Of a DNA stretch of 62,370 nt, positions 1 through 9,900 are shown piece by piece. The position numbers were made by a program, and so were the translations under genes. Source of the DNA: Gammaproteobacteria bacterium (GTDB taxonomy: Bacteria > Pseudomonadota > Gammaproteobacteria > JAADJB01); NCBI GenBank assembly GCA_013151035.1, contig JAADJB010000030.1, positions 852 through 63,221 on the forward strand, in the 5' to 3' direction. How positions within the stretch are numbered: the first letter of the stretch is position 1; each line of letters opens with the position of its first letter. The notes under the pieces were generated by a model. It had not been told where the DNA came from. It searched no databases and was given only the letters and a program-made list of their open reading frames with translations.

Positions 1-900
1 ATCCGTCAAACCATCATTATCGTCATCCAGATCACAGACATCACCACCGTCATTCAACCCATCGGTATTCAACTGATTTGTATTCGCATCAGCCGGACAG
101 TTATCCGCATTATCACCCACGGTATCACTATCGGTATCGGTTGTTTCCGTGGCGTCTAACGGGAAGGCATCGCTGACATCAGGTGTTCCATCCTCATCAT
201 CATCCAGATCACAGACATCACCACCATCATTCAAACCATCAGTATTCAACTGATTCGTATTCGCATCAGTCGGACAGTTATCCGCATTATCACCCACACC
301 ATCACTATCGGTATCGGCTGTCTCTGTGGCATCTAACGGGAAGGCATCACTGGTATCAGGTATTCCATCTTCATCATCATCCAGATCACAGACATCACCA
401 CCATCATTCAGACCATCGGTATTTGTCTGATTCGCATTGGCATCAGCCGGACAATTATCCGCGCCATCATAGGCACCATCTAGATCACTATCCATCAACA
501 ATGGATTAGTACCAGCGGCCGCCTCATCTACATCACTTAAACCATCATTATCATCATCCAGATCACAGGCATCACCACCATCATTCATACCATCGGTATT
601 CAGTTGGTCCGCATTCGCATTAACCAAACAATTATCGGTATTATCACCCACACCATCACTATCGGTGTCGGTTGTTTCTGTGGCATCTAACGGGAAGGCA
701 TCACTGACATCAGGTGTTCCATCCTCATCATCATCCAAATCACAGACATCACCACCATCATTCAAACCATCGGTATTCAACTGATTCGTATTGGTATCAA
801 CAGGACAGTTATCGGTATTATCATTGGTACCATCTGAATCCGTATCAACCAGTAGTGGATCAGTCCCCAGATTGCCTTCAGCCACATCGCTCAGACCATC
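1..900. repeat. Coding tandem repeats, 177-bp period
   Basis: The motif CCAGATCACAG and its surroundings recur at about 27, 204, 381, 558 and 735, exactly 177 bp (59 codons) apart. The array encodes the thrombospondin type 3 units of the cohesin-like protein and continues past the left edge. Copies differ slightly, so they are not all recent duplications. Confidence 0.85.
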
Positions 901-1695
901 GCCATCATCGTCCGTATCACAAGGATCACCCTGACCATCACTATCGGTATCGGTCTGATCAACATCATTAACAGTAGGACAATTATCCACCGAATCACCG
1001 ATACCATCACCATCGGTATCGACAAAGACTGTGCTATTAACTGTGCCGACAGTGTAATTGGAAGTAACTGAAGCTGCATTATCAGAAACAGCAATCACGC
1101 GTGCCGTCACTGTTGATACACCTGCTGATGCACCTGCCTTAACCTTCAATATAATAGAGAAGAGCTCATATTTCGAAATCGGGCTACCACCCTCAAGACG
1201 TGATCCTGTACGTGTATTATTAACGTAGGCTCTGCCCGAGATACCGAACATGGCCTCATTCTCACCATCACTATCACTGTAGCGCAACTGCAATAGATCC
1301 TCAGCACTGGAAAACACCAGATTAACGCTCCCGTTATCATCATTTTGTTCAATACCAAACTCACCATCCGCATAGTGCGTTCCATGCGGATCATTATCAC
1401 CCGCCACACCCAGGCTGTTAGAGGCATCCAGCGCAAAGACTGAGGCATCCCAATCCAGGGTCACTCCTACAGCATTTAACTTAGTTGCTGTTGAATCCAG
1501 CTCAACGGTGTAAGTCACCAAATCACCCGCCACCACTTGCACTATTGTACTTGCTGTCAATGTCACCGAACCACCAACCGCATGAGCGGTCGTCGCGAAT
1601 CCCAACATACTGATCATAAGAAGCAGGCCAGCTCCCAACATGTTCTTGATTCTATGCATGGTGTTATATCCTGAATTCATTGTGTTGATTCGCAT
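1..1695 (-). CDS. Cohesin-like domain protein with thrombospondin type 3 repeats (3' end outside window)
   Basis: A secreted calcium-binding protein read on the minus strand and open at the left edge, so its C-terminus is unseen. Three in-frame ATGs lie at 1695, 1680 and 1659; AAAGGGA before 1695 and AGGA before 1659 could both serve as ribosome sites. A signal peptide (…GFATTAHA) is followed by about 160 residues with the pattern of a cohesin domain: VVAGDLVTYTVEL, then VTLDWDASVFAL, and later FSIILKVKAG. After that come aspartate-rich DxDxDG loops with NCP and DVCDLDDD motifs, the signature of thrombospondin type 3 repeats. It is last in a minus-strand cluster and follows a gene with dockerin-like units, so the two may bind each other; this is inference. 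Partner and cell location are not proven. Confidence 0.75.
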   Translation of the reverse strand, partial: MRINTMNSGYNTMHRIKNMLGAGLLLMISMLGFATTAHAVGGSVTLTASTIVQVVAGDLVTYTVELDSTATKLNAVGVTLDWDASVFALDASNSLGVAGDNDPHGTHYADGEFGIEQNDDNGSVNLVFSSAEDLLQLRYSDSDGENEAMFGISGRAYVNNTRTGSRLEGGSPISKYELFSIILKVKAGASAGVSTVTARVIAVSDNAASVTSNYTVGTVNSTVFVDTDGDGIGDSVDNCPTVNDVDQTDTDSDGQGDPCDTDDDGDGLSDVAEGNLGTDPLLVDTDSDGTNDNTDNCPVDTNTNQLNTDGLNDGGDVCDLDDDEDGTPDVSDAFPLDATETTDTDSDGVGDNTDNCLVNANADQLNTDGMNDGGDACDLDDDNDGLSDVDEAAAGTNPLLMDSDLDGAYDGADNCPADANANQTNTDGLNDGGDVCDLDDDEDGIPDTSDAFPLDATETADTDSDGVGDNADNCPTDANTNQLNTDGLNDGGDVCDLDDDEDGTPDVSDAFPLDATETTDTDSDTVGDNADNCPADANTNQLNTDGLNDGGDVCDLDDDNDGLTD

Positions 1696-1747
1696 TAAAC
1701 TAATCCCTTTAACTTCTAATTACTCAAACGATGAGTTGTATTCTATG

Positions 1748-1765
1748 CAACAATAATTATTGTTG
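1748..1765. repeat. Perfect 18-bp AT-rich palindrome
   Basis: CAACAATAATTATTGTTG is its own reverse complement. It lies in the 79-bp gap between the dockerin-like gene and the cohesin-like gene, with a second weak hairpin (CACCAT…ATGGTG) beside it. It could be a regulator site or a weak processing or termination hairpin; no T-run supports a strong terminator. Confidence 0.5.
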
Positions 1766-1774
1766 CCACCATTA

Positions 1775-3775
1775 TTATGGTGAGACTGCAGGTTTCATGG
1801 CATCGATAACCGCAACCACCTCAGCATCGGTACGTGCACCACTGGTGCCCAAGCCACCAACGCCTGTTGGCAACACCACACCGGAGGCAACAGAACCCGC
1901 ACCGGTCAAGCGCCGCTGTAGCATCAAACCATCATTAGCATCAGCATCAGCATCACCATCCACATCCAGGCCGGTCGCATAACCATCAATCACAGCAACC
2001 ACTTCAGCATCGGTACGTGCACCATTGGTGCCTAAACCACCTACGCCTGTGGGCAGCACCACACCGGATGCCACTGAACCCGCACCGGTTAAACGCCGCT
2101 GGATCATCAAACCATCATTGGCATCAGCATCACCGTCACCATCCACATCCAGGCTAACGCTACCAATGGTCACCGTTACCTCAGAAGATGTCGGATTATT
2201 ACTACCACGAATACCATCATTCGCTGTCACATAAAACGTATAATCACCGGCTATTAACGGTGTAAACACCAGATCCTCTACCGCTCTTGCCAGATCGGTA
2301 AAGCTTATGCTCGACCCCACGGGTTGTGCCGAGAGTGTCCAGAAGAAATTTATACTATCCCCATCGGCATCACTGGAACCTGCGGCTGTCAGAGTTACCG
2401 GGCTATCAATAACCACGCCTGAACCTGCCTTTAAGGCGGCATTGGGTACCGGCGGGGTATCAGCAGTCACCAGCACAGTATCAGCAACCACTGAATCCGT
2501 AGTACCATCATTCACTATCAAGCTAATGGTGTAAACACCCCACAAATCAGCAGTAAAACCAGGGGTCTGGGTAGTTGCATTTGCCAGACTGGCACTGGAA
2601 CCGGTGGGCTTATCGGTCATCGTCCAGCTATAGGTCAAGGTATCCGTGCTGTCAATATCTGTAGCAGAGCCTGACAATGCCACCAGATCACCAGGGTCAA
2701 CATAATCATTGAGCCCGGCATTGGCAACTGGCGGATTATTCGAGGTTGATGAAGTCACGGTATATGTGACCGTATCGACACTACTATTGGCAAACCCATC
2801 ATTCACCACCAAACTAAAGGTATAATCACCCGTAGCGGTCACATTCAGGGTCTTGTTCTCAACCGGATAGGTTGAGTTTACGGTAACACCGGAACTGGCA
2901 AGTGCCGCTGTTGCCGTCCACAGATAGGTTAATGGATCGCTATCGCTATCGGCTGAGGCTGAGGCGGATAGATTAATGGCAACGGTACCACTACTCAGGG
3001 ATAGGTTCTGGTCACTACCGGCATTGGCAACTGGCAGGACATTGGTTGAAATATAGGCCGCTCGACCAACAATACCCTGCCCATGTACACCACCATTGGT
3101 CACGCTCAGGTCGTAGGTACCCGGCGCGGTATTTGCTGGAATAACGGCACTAATCGTATTGGAACCGGTAACATTAACCGAGGTCAGACTTACTGATGGA
3201 TGACTGGTTGCATTATTGACATCCTCAAGCAACTGTAACGTTGCCCCAGTGATAAATTTGCTACCGGTAATCGTTACCGATATAGCACTGGTATGACTGC
3301 CTGTTGCCGGGGCAATCGGTGTTGCTGCCAGGGTCGGTGCAGTATCCAGAATCAGTGGGCCAAAATGCAGGATTGCACTGGTTCCAATAGGAATATCACT
3401 ATCGTAGGCCTGCAGATGAAAATAAAATGTACCATCCACTACGGCATTAAAATCCGCCGTTATTGAACCATTGCTCAGAGTACCACCTATTTTTACCGAG
3501 GTATTTTCACTACCAACCGCTACCGTCATACCTGCCTGATCCAGTATTGCATTCTGATCCAGCACATAATCATAGGTCAGACCACTGGCATCGCTTATTG
3601 CTGCATCCCACGATATTGTAATATCACTCTTTGTTGATGAGATATTAACAGCATGGGTTGAACTGGTGATATTCGATGGATCGGTGGTAATCACCGCCTG
3701 TGCGGGTAAAATTGAACCTAATAGTACACACAACAACGCCTTGCCCATCAGGCTCTTTATTACTTCAATCTTCAT
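1775..3775 (-). CDS. Secreted PKD/Ig-like protein with C-terminal dockerin-like calcium loops
   Basis: 666 residues, ATG at 3775 preceded by GAGGAG at 6-nt spacing. A signal peptide ends near residue 27 (PAQA). Residues ~150-245 resemble an IPT/TIG fold. Three PKD/REJ-like units follow (~245-340, 345-435, 438-535), recognised by PPVANAG openings and TYSWT / ISLIVNDG strands. Residues 542-602 and 603-666 are near-identical 61-residue units. Each has a loop DVDGDGDADAND, the D1-D3-D5-D12 spacing of a dockerin F-hand, followed by a helix GLMIQRRLTG. In cellulosomes dockerins bind cohesins, and the next gene downstream carries a cohesin-like domain. No catalytic domain is visible, so a structural or adhesive role is more likely than enzymatic. 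Confidence 0.8.
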   Translation of the reverse strand: MKIEVIKSLMGKALLCVLLGSILPAQAVITTDPSNITSSTHAVNISSTKSDITISWDAAISDASGLTYDYVLDQNAILDQAGMTVAVGSENTSVKIGGTLSNGSITADFNAVVDGTFYFHLQAYDSDIPIGTSAILHFGPLILDTAPTLAATPIAPATGSHTSAISVTITGSKFITGATLQLLEDVNNATSHPSVSLTSVNVTGSNTISAVIPANTAPGTYDLSVTNGGVHGQGIVGRAAYISTNVLPVANAGSDQNLSLSSGTVAINLSASASADSDSDPLTYLWTATAALASSGVTVNSTYPVENKTLNVTATGDYTFSLVVNDGFANSSVDTVTYTVTSSTSNNPPVANAGLNDYVDPGDLVALSGSATDIDSTDTLTYSWTMTDKPTGSSASLANATTQTPGFTADLWGVYTISLIVNDGTTDSVVADTVLVTADTPPVPNAALKAGSGVVIDSPVTLTAAGSSDADGDSINFFWTLSAQPVGSSISFTDLARAVEDLVFTPLIAGDYTFYVTANDGIRGSNNPTSSEVTVTIGSVSLDVDGDGDADANDGLMIQRRLTGAGSVASGVVLPTGVGGLGTNGARTDAEVVAVIDGYATGLDVDGDADADANDGLMLQRRLTGAGSVASGVVLPTGVGGLGTSGARTDAEVVAVIDAMKPAVSP
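1778..2152. repeat. Tandem duplication, 183-bp unit encoding dockerin-like repeats
   Basis: Two direct copies, split near 1969/1970, encode the two 61-residue calcium-loop units. They differ by few substitutions, pointing to recent duplication or gene conversion. Confidence 0.85.
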
Positions 3776-3854
3776 GCATCGCTCCTCGACACTTTTCTTC
3801 TTCGATTAACCGTGACTATGTCACAGATCTATTCTGGTAATCAAACATTGCCTT

Positions 3855-3914
3855 GGTGCGTGGTACGCACCCTACCTTAAAACATCCAAGCCATAGGGTG
3901 CGCATTGCGCACTA
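3855..3914. repeat. REP/BIME-like pair
   Basis: GGTGCGTGGTACGCACCCTACC (3855-3876) faces TAGGGTGCGCATTGCGCACTA (3894-3914). Each half is an imperfect palindrome and the pair forms a larger inverted repeat. It lies between the giant gene and the dockerin-like gene. Confidence 0.85.
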
Positions 3915-3919
3915 ATATC

Positions 3920-6900
3920 CTACAAAGTGAAATCCTGCGTACTATTATTACCGGTAACACCTGAGGCTGTGCCATCCGCACTGGTAAAATTGGTCGGTGG
4001 TAAAAAGACATCCACACGATAGGTCTTGGCTGGATCCAGATTACCAATACTGTACCCACCATTTGTGCCCGTTGCAGCCGTTGCAGTAAATTTACTCGTC
4101 GACTCATCATAGATATAGATCAAAGCGGAACTCACATTAGCCCCTCCTTGTGTGACAGTACCCGAGATCGAACCTGTTCGTGTGGTAATCACAAGATTAA
4201 CACCTGCTGCATCAGCAGCACTAACATCAACAGGCGACTGTGACTTGGAACCCAACTGAGTCCAGACCTCAACCACATAGTCATTGGCTGGCAACAGACC
4301 GGTGATTGTATATTCACCCGCACTATTGGTACTGGTGCTACCGCCCGAACCGGTGCTGGCAGACCAGGCATTGACCTGGGTGAAAACAATCGGGTTACCA
4401 CCATTGCTCACATAACCCGCAATACTTCGACCTGCCAACAAGGTCACATCCAGACCGGTGACATCCTGATTAACGTCAACATCACCCGTAGTATTTACAC
4501 CCGAGACCCAGTTACCCGCACTACTACTGGTCACTGCACCGCCCGAATCCACCACTACGGCATTCGAGGTGCGCATATTGACACGACCCTGACTACGAAT
4601 TTCAACATTGTAATTAGCCGTTAGTAGTCCTGTGAGCTCATAGCTACCATTACCACTACGACTGACATAGGCCCAACCACCATTATTTGACCATGCCGAG
4701 ATATCCACAATATTACCATTATCGACACCGGCAATCGTACCCGACAGGGTATGCAGACTACCGAGATTAATAATAAAGTCCTTACCTGTCACATCCGCAG
4801 CACTGGCAACCGCAACTGGCGTATGATCACTCCACACTGGCGTTGCACCGCCAACAGCGTAGGCAAACCAGCCGACAGAGGGCGAAATGGACACGACATA
4901 ATCGCTCGCATCTGCCAGGCCTTTAACCTGATAATCTACTGCACCAGTGGCATTAGTCATCAAACTGACACCACCCCAGGCATCCGTGCCGGGTGACCAG
5001 ACATCGACCCAGACCCAGGTGTTAGCAACCAGACCCGAGATACTACCCGCAATACTGCCACCCGCACCGAGGGCAAAGTCCTTACCCGTGACATCGGCAC
5101 CACTCACTACGACAGGATCAATCGCCTGATTGACATAACCATCAGCCGACAGACTGACTCGATAATCAGTGGCATCAATCAAGCCCTTGATCTCGTAAGC
5201 AACCGAGGCAGCCCCTTCCAGTTGTGTGCCACCCCAGGCATAGGTACTATCTGACCAGCTATCAATCCAGCCCCAATCACCCGTTTGCATCCCGGTCACC
5301 GTACCACTGATACTCCAGCCTGCCGGTACCAATATATTGGCATTGGGATAATCGGCACTATTGCCTGAGCTAATATCAATCACCCCAGCACGTTCCCAAC
5401 CGACCAGTGGGCGATACACCGACGTGGCTCCATCCCAGAAACCCGAGGGCACATCATCACCCCAGATATCGAGGCGATAGCCACCCACCAGTGCCAGACC
5501 CTTAATACTATATGCCACATCATCTGCTGCACCATCACCATCACTGTCTACACCTGTAACCTCAACACTATTACCCACCCAGGTGGTATCCGACCAGGCA
5601 TTAATCCACACCCGCTCACCAATAGGTAGATCACGAATAGTACCCGAGATTGAGCCACCTGTTGCCATAGTGACAAGCAACGCCTCATCAATACTCATAT
5701 CAATCAGAGTCGCCTGATCCCAACCCACCAGGGTACCTGCATTACTGTCTGTCAGATCACCCTGATAGTGCCCGTTCATATAAGCACCATTCCAGACATT
5801 AACCGACAAACGATAATCGGTTCCTGTAGGATTAACACCCAATAACTCAACCGTTGCTGCACCCGAGGCATCGGCCGTGCCGTTACCCCAGCCACCCATC
5901 ATCAGACCCTCAGACCATAGATTGGCTTCTACCTGCTCACCATCTCGTAGACCATTAACCACAACGGTCAAGGTGCTACCGGCACTCAATGATATCTGCA
6001 CACCATCCACATTACCGCCACGCGTATCCAGTTCAGTTGCCTGACTCCAGTCTACCGGCCCTGAATCAGGCGTTCCGGGTGTGCCACCGTACTGACCATT
6101 CATATAGTTATCCGAGTACCAACCCAGGCGATAATCACCCGCCTCGGATAGACCACACATCGTAAAATCAAAACTTGTGGTGGTACCATCACCAGTTAGT
6201 TCGGCATAGCTCCCACTGTCAGCCTGCTCTGACCAGACATTCAGCCACAAGGTTTCACCATCAGGTAATGCCGGATTAAGTATAATGTTGCCATTAATCG
6301 TCAGACCCGAGGTCATACGGAAATCAACACCATCAACTGAACCTGCACTGGTATCAATACGATCCGCATCATCCTCTGAGGACTGAGCGTTATAATAAAC
6401 CGTGCGATAACACGAAGACTCACCTCGTACCACAGCCACATAGCTATCAGCCGCTGGCACATTCACATTAAAGGCACCATCCTCATTGGTATTGCCACCA
6501 AACCAGGTATTCGCCAACACCTGCCCTGATTGACCTAAGGCGTAATCATCTGTCGTGTAGATATCAACCCAGAGACCACTGATACCACTACCCGCTTCAT
6601 CGCGCACAAAGCCCGAGATGGCATTACCGCCACCGAGGACAAAATCAACAGACGTTCCAGTAACAGGGGTTCCATCCATTTGCTCAACAGCAGTCACACC
6701 CGTACTATTAACTACCGCAATCAGTGGCTCTGGTGATAGATAAGCCGGATCCCAGATCCCAACCTCGTAATCCACCTCACTAATACCGGGAGCACCCGCA
6801 ACCAACAAGTTATAAGTACCATCAATACCGGTTAGCGCACCGCCATTCTCACCGGTATCCGGTGATTGAGCATTGACCCAGATCCCGGACAAGGGGTTGG

Positions 6901-9865
6901 TTCCATCGGTCACAAGACCCGTGATCGCAACACCACCACCCGCGCTAATCAGCATACCCACAGCACCCGCACCACAGACATCGGCTAATGAATCAAGCTC
7001 ATCACCCGGCCAATTTGAATCATTCTCAACATCACTATTAAACCCGCTTGCCAGGTCCCAATCGGAAACCAGGTCGTAGCCATTACCAGCATCACCTGCC
7101 ACCAGACCGCCAAGGAAGCTCTGTCCTGGCCCCGGCCAAATATTTAACTGGAAGGTCGGAACCGCAACTTGCACCAGGGCTGAATTGGTCATATTCAGGG
7201 TAAAGCAACCGTTATCATCGGTCTCAGTACCACTGGTATCCGTATTGACCCAGGCATTGGCAATACCATTGCCATCCGCATCAACCAAACGACCCTGAAT
7301 TGCTGTGCCACCATCCACCTGCGCCAGGATAGCCATATCCTGATCAACCCGCAGGCGCGTCACGATATTGTCATCGAATATACCCACAACAATACCCAGC
7401 AGATAATCACTGACACCCAGAGCCGCCATATCCGTCGCCATACCTAGCGCACCACCCGGATCAAGCAATAGCATATAGTCAGTAATCGCCTGTTGCGTCA
7501 GCTTACTGGCAATCACTAACGGTACTGTAGACGGGTCACCCATAATGTACGGAGATTCAAACAAACCTGCGGTATTACCAAACTCTGGATGCACCACATA
7601 GCGACCACTGGTGTAGGTTATATCCTGCACCCCGGTCTGGATGTCCCAAGGGGCATTAAACTCAATAGAATAATCCTGACCCGGGGCAACCGAGACCGAG
7701 AAGCTACCATCCAGCACATTAACTGTCGTATTGTAGGTAAAGCTATAATCCTGGTTATAGACAAAGACATCCATAGCAATAGCGATGGGATTCATACTAC
7801 CATCGACAACCACACCCGAGAGGGTAATACCCGCCTGCAAGGTGGCATCCACGACCTGTGGTGTACTCCCTATAGTAAAGACATTGGCAGTTTCCCAACC
7901 CGTCACCCCACCCTGATCATCGGCATAACCACCCGATACACCCGGCACATTAACGGGGTCGCCAGTATTATCATCGGTATAAGCCGTTTCAAAGCGAATC
8001 TTGTAATCACCCGCCGTTACATAGGCGGAATAGGCACCCGTCGGCCCGGTAATGGTCGAGGAGAAACGTCCCAGATCACCTGTTGGCAGACCTAAACCCG
8101 GATCTATATCCGATGACTGTATTCCAAGCCCAGGTTCATTTCCTGGAGTATAAATGGGTTCAATAATGTAGATAGGCTCAATAATGACACGCACACCTTC
8201 AACCGGCGCACCATTGCTATCTCGTACCGTACCCGATACCTCTACGCCACCTTGCAACACGATGTACAAGGTGCCGCCATCATTGAAGTCGGCTATCGCC
8301 GGAATAACCAGGGGATTCCCTTCATCACCCACATTGGCACTGGCTGGATAACTGGCAGGTGGGGTATCCATACCATCACCCGTCCATACACCACCAAATA
8401 GTTCATCACCCTGTGGCCATAGATGGAGATCGAAATCACTGACCGTCGGATCCAGTGACAAAAGAGCATTGCCGTCAGCATCAGTGACACCCTCGGCATA
8501 GGAAGAACTCGACTCAGAGTATGCCTCAACATTAACATTCGAGATCGGCGTACCCGCTTCATTGGTGACAAACACCGTCACCGTATCCGCCGTTGTCGAT
8601 CCCAGAGAAAGCACGGTTGTGGTATTAAACATATCACTGGCTGTATGGGCAGCCGATTGCTCAAAATACACGCTGGCAGAATAGAACAGCGTGAGATCAT
8701 TGCTCCCATCAATTAAAAACAGGGTATGCAGCCCGGCATCATCCGGCACAGCACTCGATGAGGCATAATCAACTATAGGATTGTTATCGGAATCCAGATC
8801 AACATTACCATTATCATCCACCGCATAGACCTCGGCACTCACCCAGGCACCGGCAATATTACTGCTACCACCGGCATCCTGAATATCAACCAGGGCTCTT
8901 TGGATGAGCGAAGGCTCAGTCACTACACCGTCTACGGTATTGGATAACATCCACTGAAAGGTAGTCCTCGTCAATACCCCCTGGGCATTGCTTGATTCTC
9001 TTACACTAAAGACGACACCAACACCCGACTTACGGTATTCGGTCTTTACCACATGATCGGTATCTCCAGTGTCCTTCCAGGTGCGCTCCCTCTCATAGGT
9101 AACCTTAAGCAGACCGTTCAAAAAACCGGGCGCAGCGGTCTGCCAGACATCAATAAACATAGCACCATCCGCTAATGGGTTATCATAGGCTGGATGAGCC
9201 AAATTGGTTAGATCATGCAAAACACCGCCATTATCATCAATGGTTACCGTCAGATTATCGATACGTTTACTGCGTTTATTCAGATTATGTTTAGCCAGAT
9301 CATCCGGGTAATAATCATGAACAACACTGGCATAGGTCTTCTCATAAACCACACCGGGTTCTAGCAACCCCGGAAGAAAAGGGGTTGGTGTATCGAGATT
9401 GCTGCTACTGAATGTTCCTGAAGTAATATAACTGGCTGGATCACTAACAAAAAAACCAGCAGAAAGATTAGCAGGATCACCAACAAAGTCATACCAGTAA
9501 CGAATTTTGTGACCATCAAAGTCATTATCCACACTCTTGGCATGGCGTGTACGACCCGCACTACTATCCTGGGTAAAATAATGACGTTCGGCGAGGGCTG
9601 TTTGATAACTGCTAACCACGGTTTCACTCGTGCCTGGTGGTGTAATAGGGCTATCAACCTCGGCGCGCACCCAGAAGATATCACTTTCTTCATACCCCCA
9701 TGAGGAGACCTGATTATATGCATACACCCGTTCGGTAATATTCGGGAAATAATCACTGGTCTGATAGGTCGTTACCGCATTGGCCATACCCGAGAGTAGA
9801 AACAGCCCGATAAAGAGAGACCAGAATGAAGTAAAGAGTGATTTCATTGTTTGTGTGTTCATCAT
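3920..9865 (-). CDS. Giant secreted protein of repeated carboxypeptidase-regulatory/Ig-like modules
   Basis: About 1981 residues from ATG 9865 (or 9862). An upstream in-frame TTG at 9895 is less likely, because the signal peptide (MKSLFTSFWSLFIGLFLLSG…ANA) starts just after 9865. The first ~450 residues form a region I do not recognise. From about residue 470 the protein is a chain of CarboxypepD_reg-like beta modules, recognised by ISGTV/ISGxIxGL openings, an alternating G-x-Y/W strand and G-x-YxIxGL endings. Many modules contain a WVxVWS / WIDSWS tryptophan motif. No protease, glycosidase or sortase motif is visible, so it probably acts as a long surface or periplasmic scaffold. It follows the STN gene by ~35 bp and precedes the dockerin-like gene. 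Function is unknown. Confidence 0.8.
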   Translation of the reverse strand: MMNTQTMKSLFTSFWSLFIGLFLLSGMANAVTTYQTSDYFPNITERVYAYNQVSSWGYEESDIFWVRAEVDSPITPPGTSETVVSSYQTALAERHYFTQDSSAGRTRHAKSVDNDFDGHKIRYWYDFVGDPANLSAGFFVSDPASYITSGTFSSSNLDTPTPFLPGLLEPGVVYEKTYASVVHDYYPDDLAKHNLNKRSKRIDNLTVTIDDNGGVLHDLTNLAHPAYDNPLADGAMFIDVWQTAAPGFLNGLLKVTYERERTWKDTGDTDHVVKTEYRKSGVGVVFSVRESSNAQGVLTRTTFQWMLSNTVDGVVTEPSLIQRALVDIQDAGGSSNIAGAWVSAEVYAVDDNGNVDLDSDNNPIVDYASSSAVPDDAGLHTLFLIDGSNDLTLFYSASVYFEQSAAHTASDMFNTTTVLSLGSTTADTVTVFVTNEAGTPISNVNVEAYSESSSSYAEGVTDADGNALLSLDPTVSDFDLHLWPQGDELFGGVWTGDGMDTPPASYPASANVGDEGNPLVIPAIADFNDGGTLYIVLQGGVEVSGTVRDSNGAPVEGVRVIIEPIYIIEPIYTPGNEPGLGIQSSDIDPGLGLPTGDLGRFSSTITGPTGAYSAYVTAGDYKIRFETAYTDDNTGDPVNVPGVSGGYADDQGGVTGWETANVFTIGSTPQVVDATLQAGITLSGVVVDGSMNPIAIAMDVFVYNQDYSFTYNTTVNVLDGSFSVSVAPGQDYSIEFNAPWDIQTGVQDITYTSGRYVVHPEFGNTAGLFESPYIMGDPSTVPLVIASKLTQQAITDYMLLLDPGGALGMATDMAALGVSDYLLGIVVGIFDDNIVTRLRVDQDMAILAQVDGGTAIQGRLVDADGNGIANAWVNTDTSGTETDDNGCFTLNMTNSALVQVAVPTFQLNIWPGPGQSFLGGLVAGDAGNGYDLVSDWDLASGFNSDVENDSNWPGDELDSLADVCGAGAVGMLISAGGGVAITGLVTDGTNPLSGIWVNAQSPDTGENGGALTGIDGTYNLLVAGAPGISEVDYEVGIWDPAYLSPEPLIAVVNSTGVTAVEQMDGTPVTGTSVDFVLGGGNAISGFVRDEAGSGISGLWVDIYTTDDYALGQSGQVLANTWFGGNTNEDGAFNVNVPAADSYVAVVRGESSCYRTVYYNAQSSEDDADRIDTSAGSVDGVDFRMTSGLTINGNIILNPALPDGETLWLNVWSEQADSGSYAELTGDGTTTSFDFTMCGLSEAGDYRLGWYSDNYMNGQYGGTPGTPDSGPVDWSQATELDTRGGNVDGVQISLSAGSTLTVVVNGLRDGEQVEANLWSEGLMMGGWGNGTADASGAATVELLGVNPTGTDYRLSVNVWNGAYMNGHYQGDLTDSNAGTLVGWDQATLIDMSIDEALLVTMATGGSISGTIRDLPIGERVWINAWSDTTWVGNSVEVTGVDSDGDGAADDVAYSIKGLALVGGYRLDIWGDDVPSGFWDGATSVYRPLVGWERAGVIDISSGNSADYPNANILVPAGWSISGTVTGMQTGDWGWIDSWSDSTYAWGGTQLEGAASVAYEIKGLIDATDYRVSLSADGYVNQAIDPVVVSGADVTGKDFALGAGGSIAGSISGLVANTWVWVDVWSPGTDAWGGVSLMTNATGAVDYQVKGLADASDYVVSISPSVGWFAYAVGGATPVWSDHTPVAVASAADVTGKDFIINLGSLHTLSGTIAGVDNGNIVDISAWSNNGGWAYVSRSGNGSYELTGLLTANYNVEIRSQGRVNMRTSNAVVVDSGGAVTSSSAGNWVSGVNTTGDVDVNQDVTGLDVTLLAGRSIAGYVSNGGNPIVFTQVNAWSASTGSGGSTSTNSAGEYTITGLLPANDYVVEVWTQLGSKSQSPVDVSAADAAGVNLVITTRTGSISGTVTQGGANVSSALIYIYDESTSKFTATAATGTNGGYSIGNLDPAKTYRVDVFLPPTNFTSADGTASGVTGNNSTQDFTL

Positions 9866-9900
9866 GACACCTGTCATCCAGATTAAATTAATCAAAAGTC

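Noticed and set aside
1-900. CRISPR-like array
   Set aside because: The 177-bp period is coding, units are similar along their whole length and there are no short repeats with unique spacers.
183-971. His-rich open frames on the plus strand (HHHPDHRHHHHH type)
   Set aside because: They are antisense shadows of the minus-strand Asp-rich calcium repeats; GAT codons read backwards give His/Ile. No ribosome sites or domain logic.
7589-8095. 168-residue plus-strand frame inside the giant gene
   Set aside because: Composition is that of a complementary shadow and the minus-strand frame is continuous with clear module motifs.
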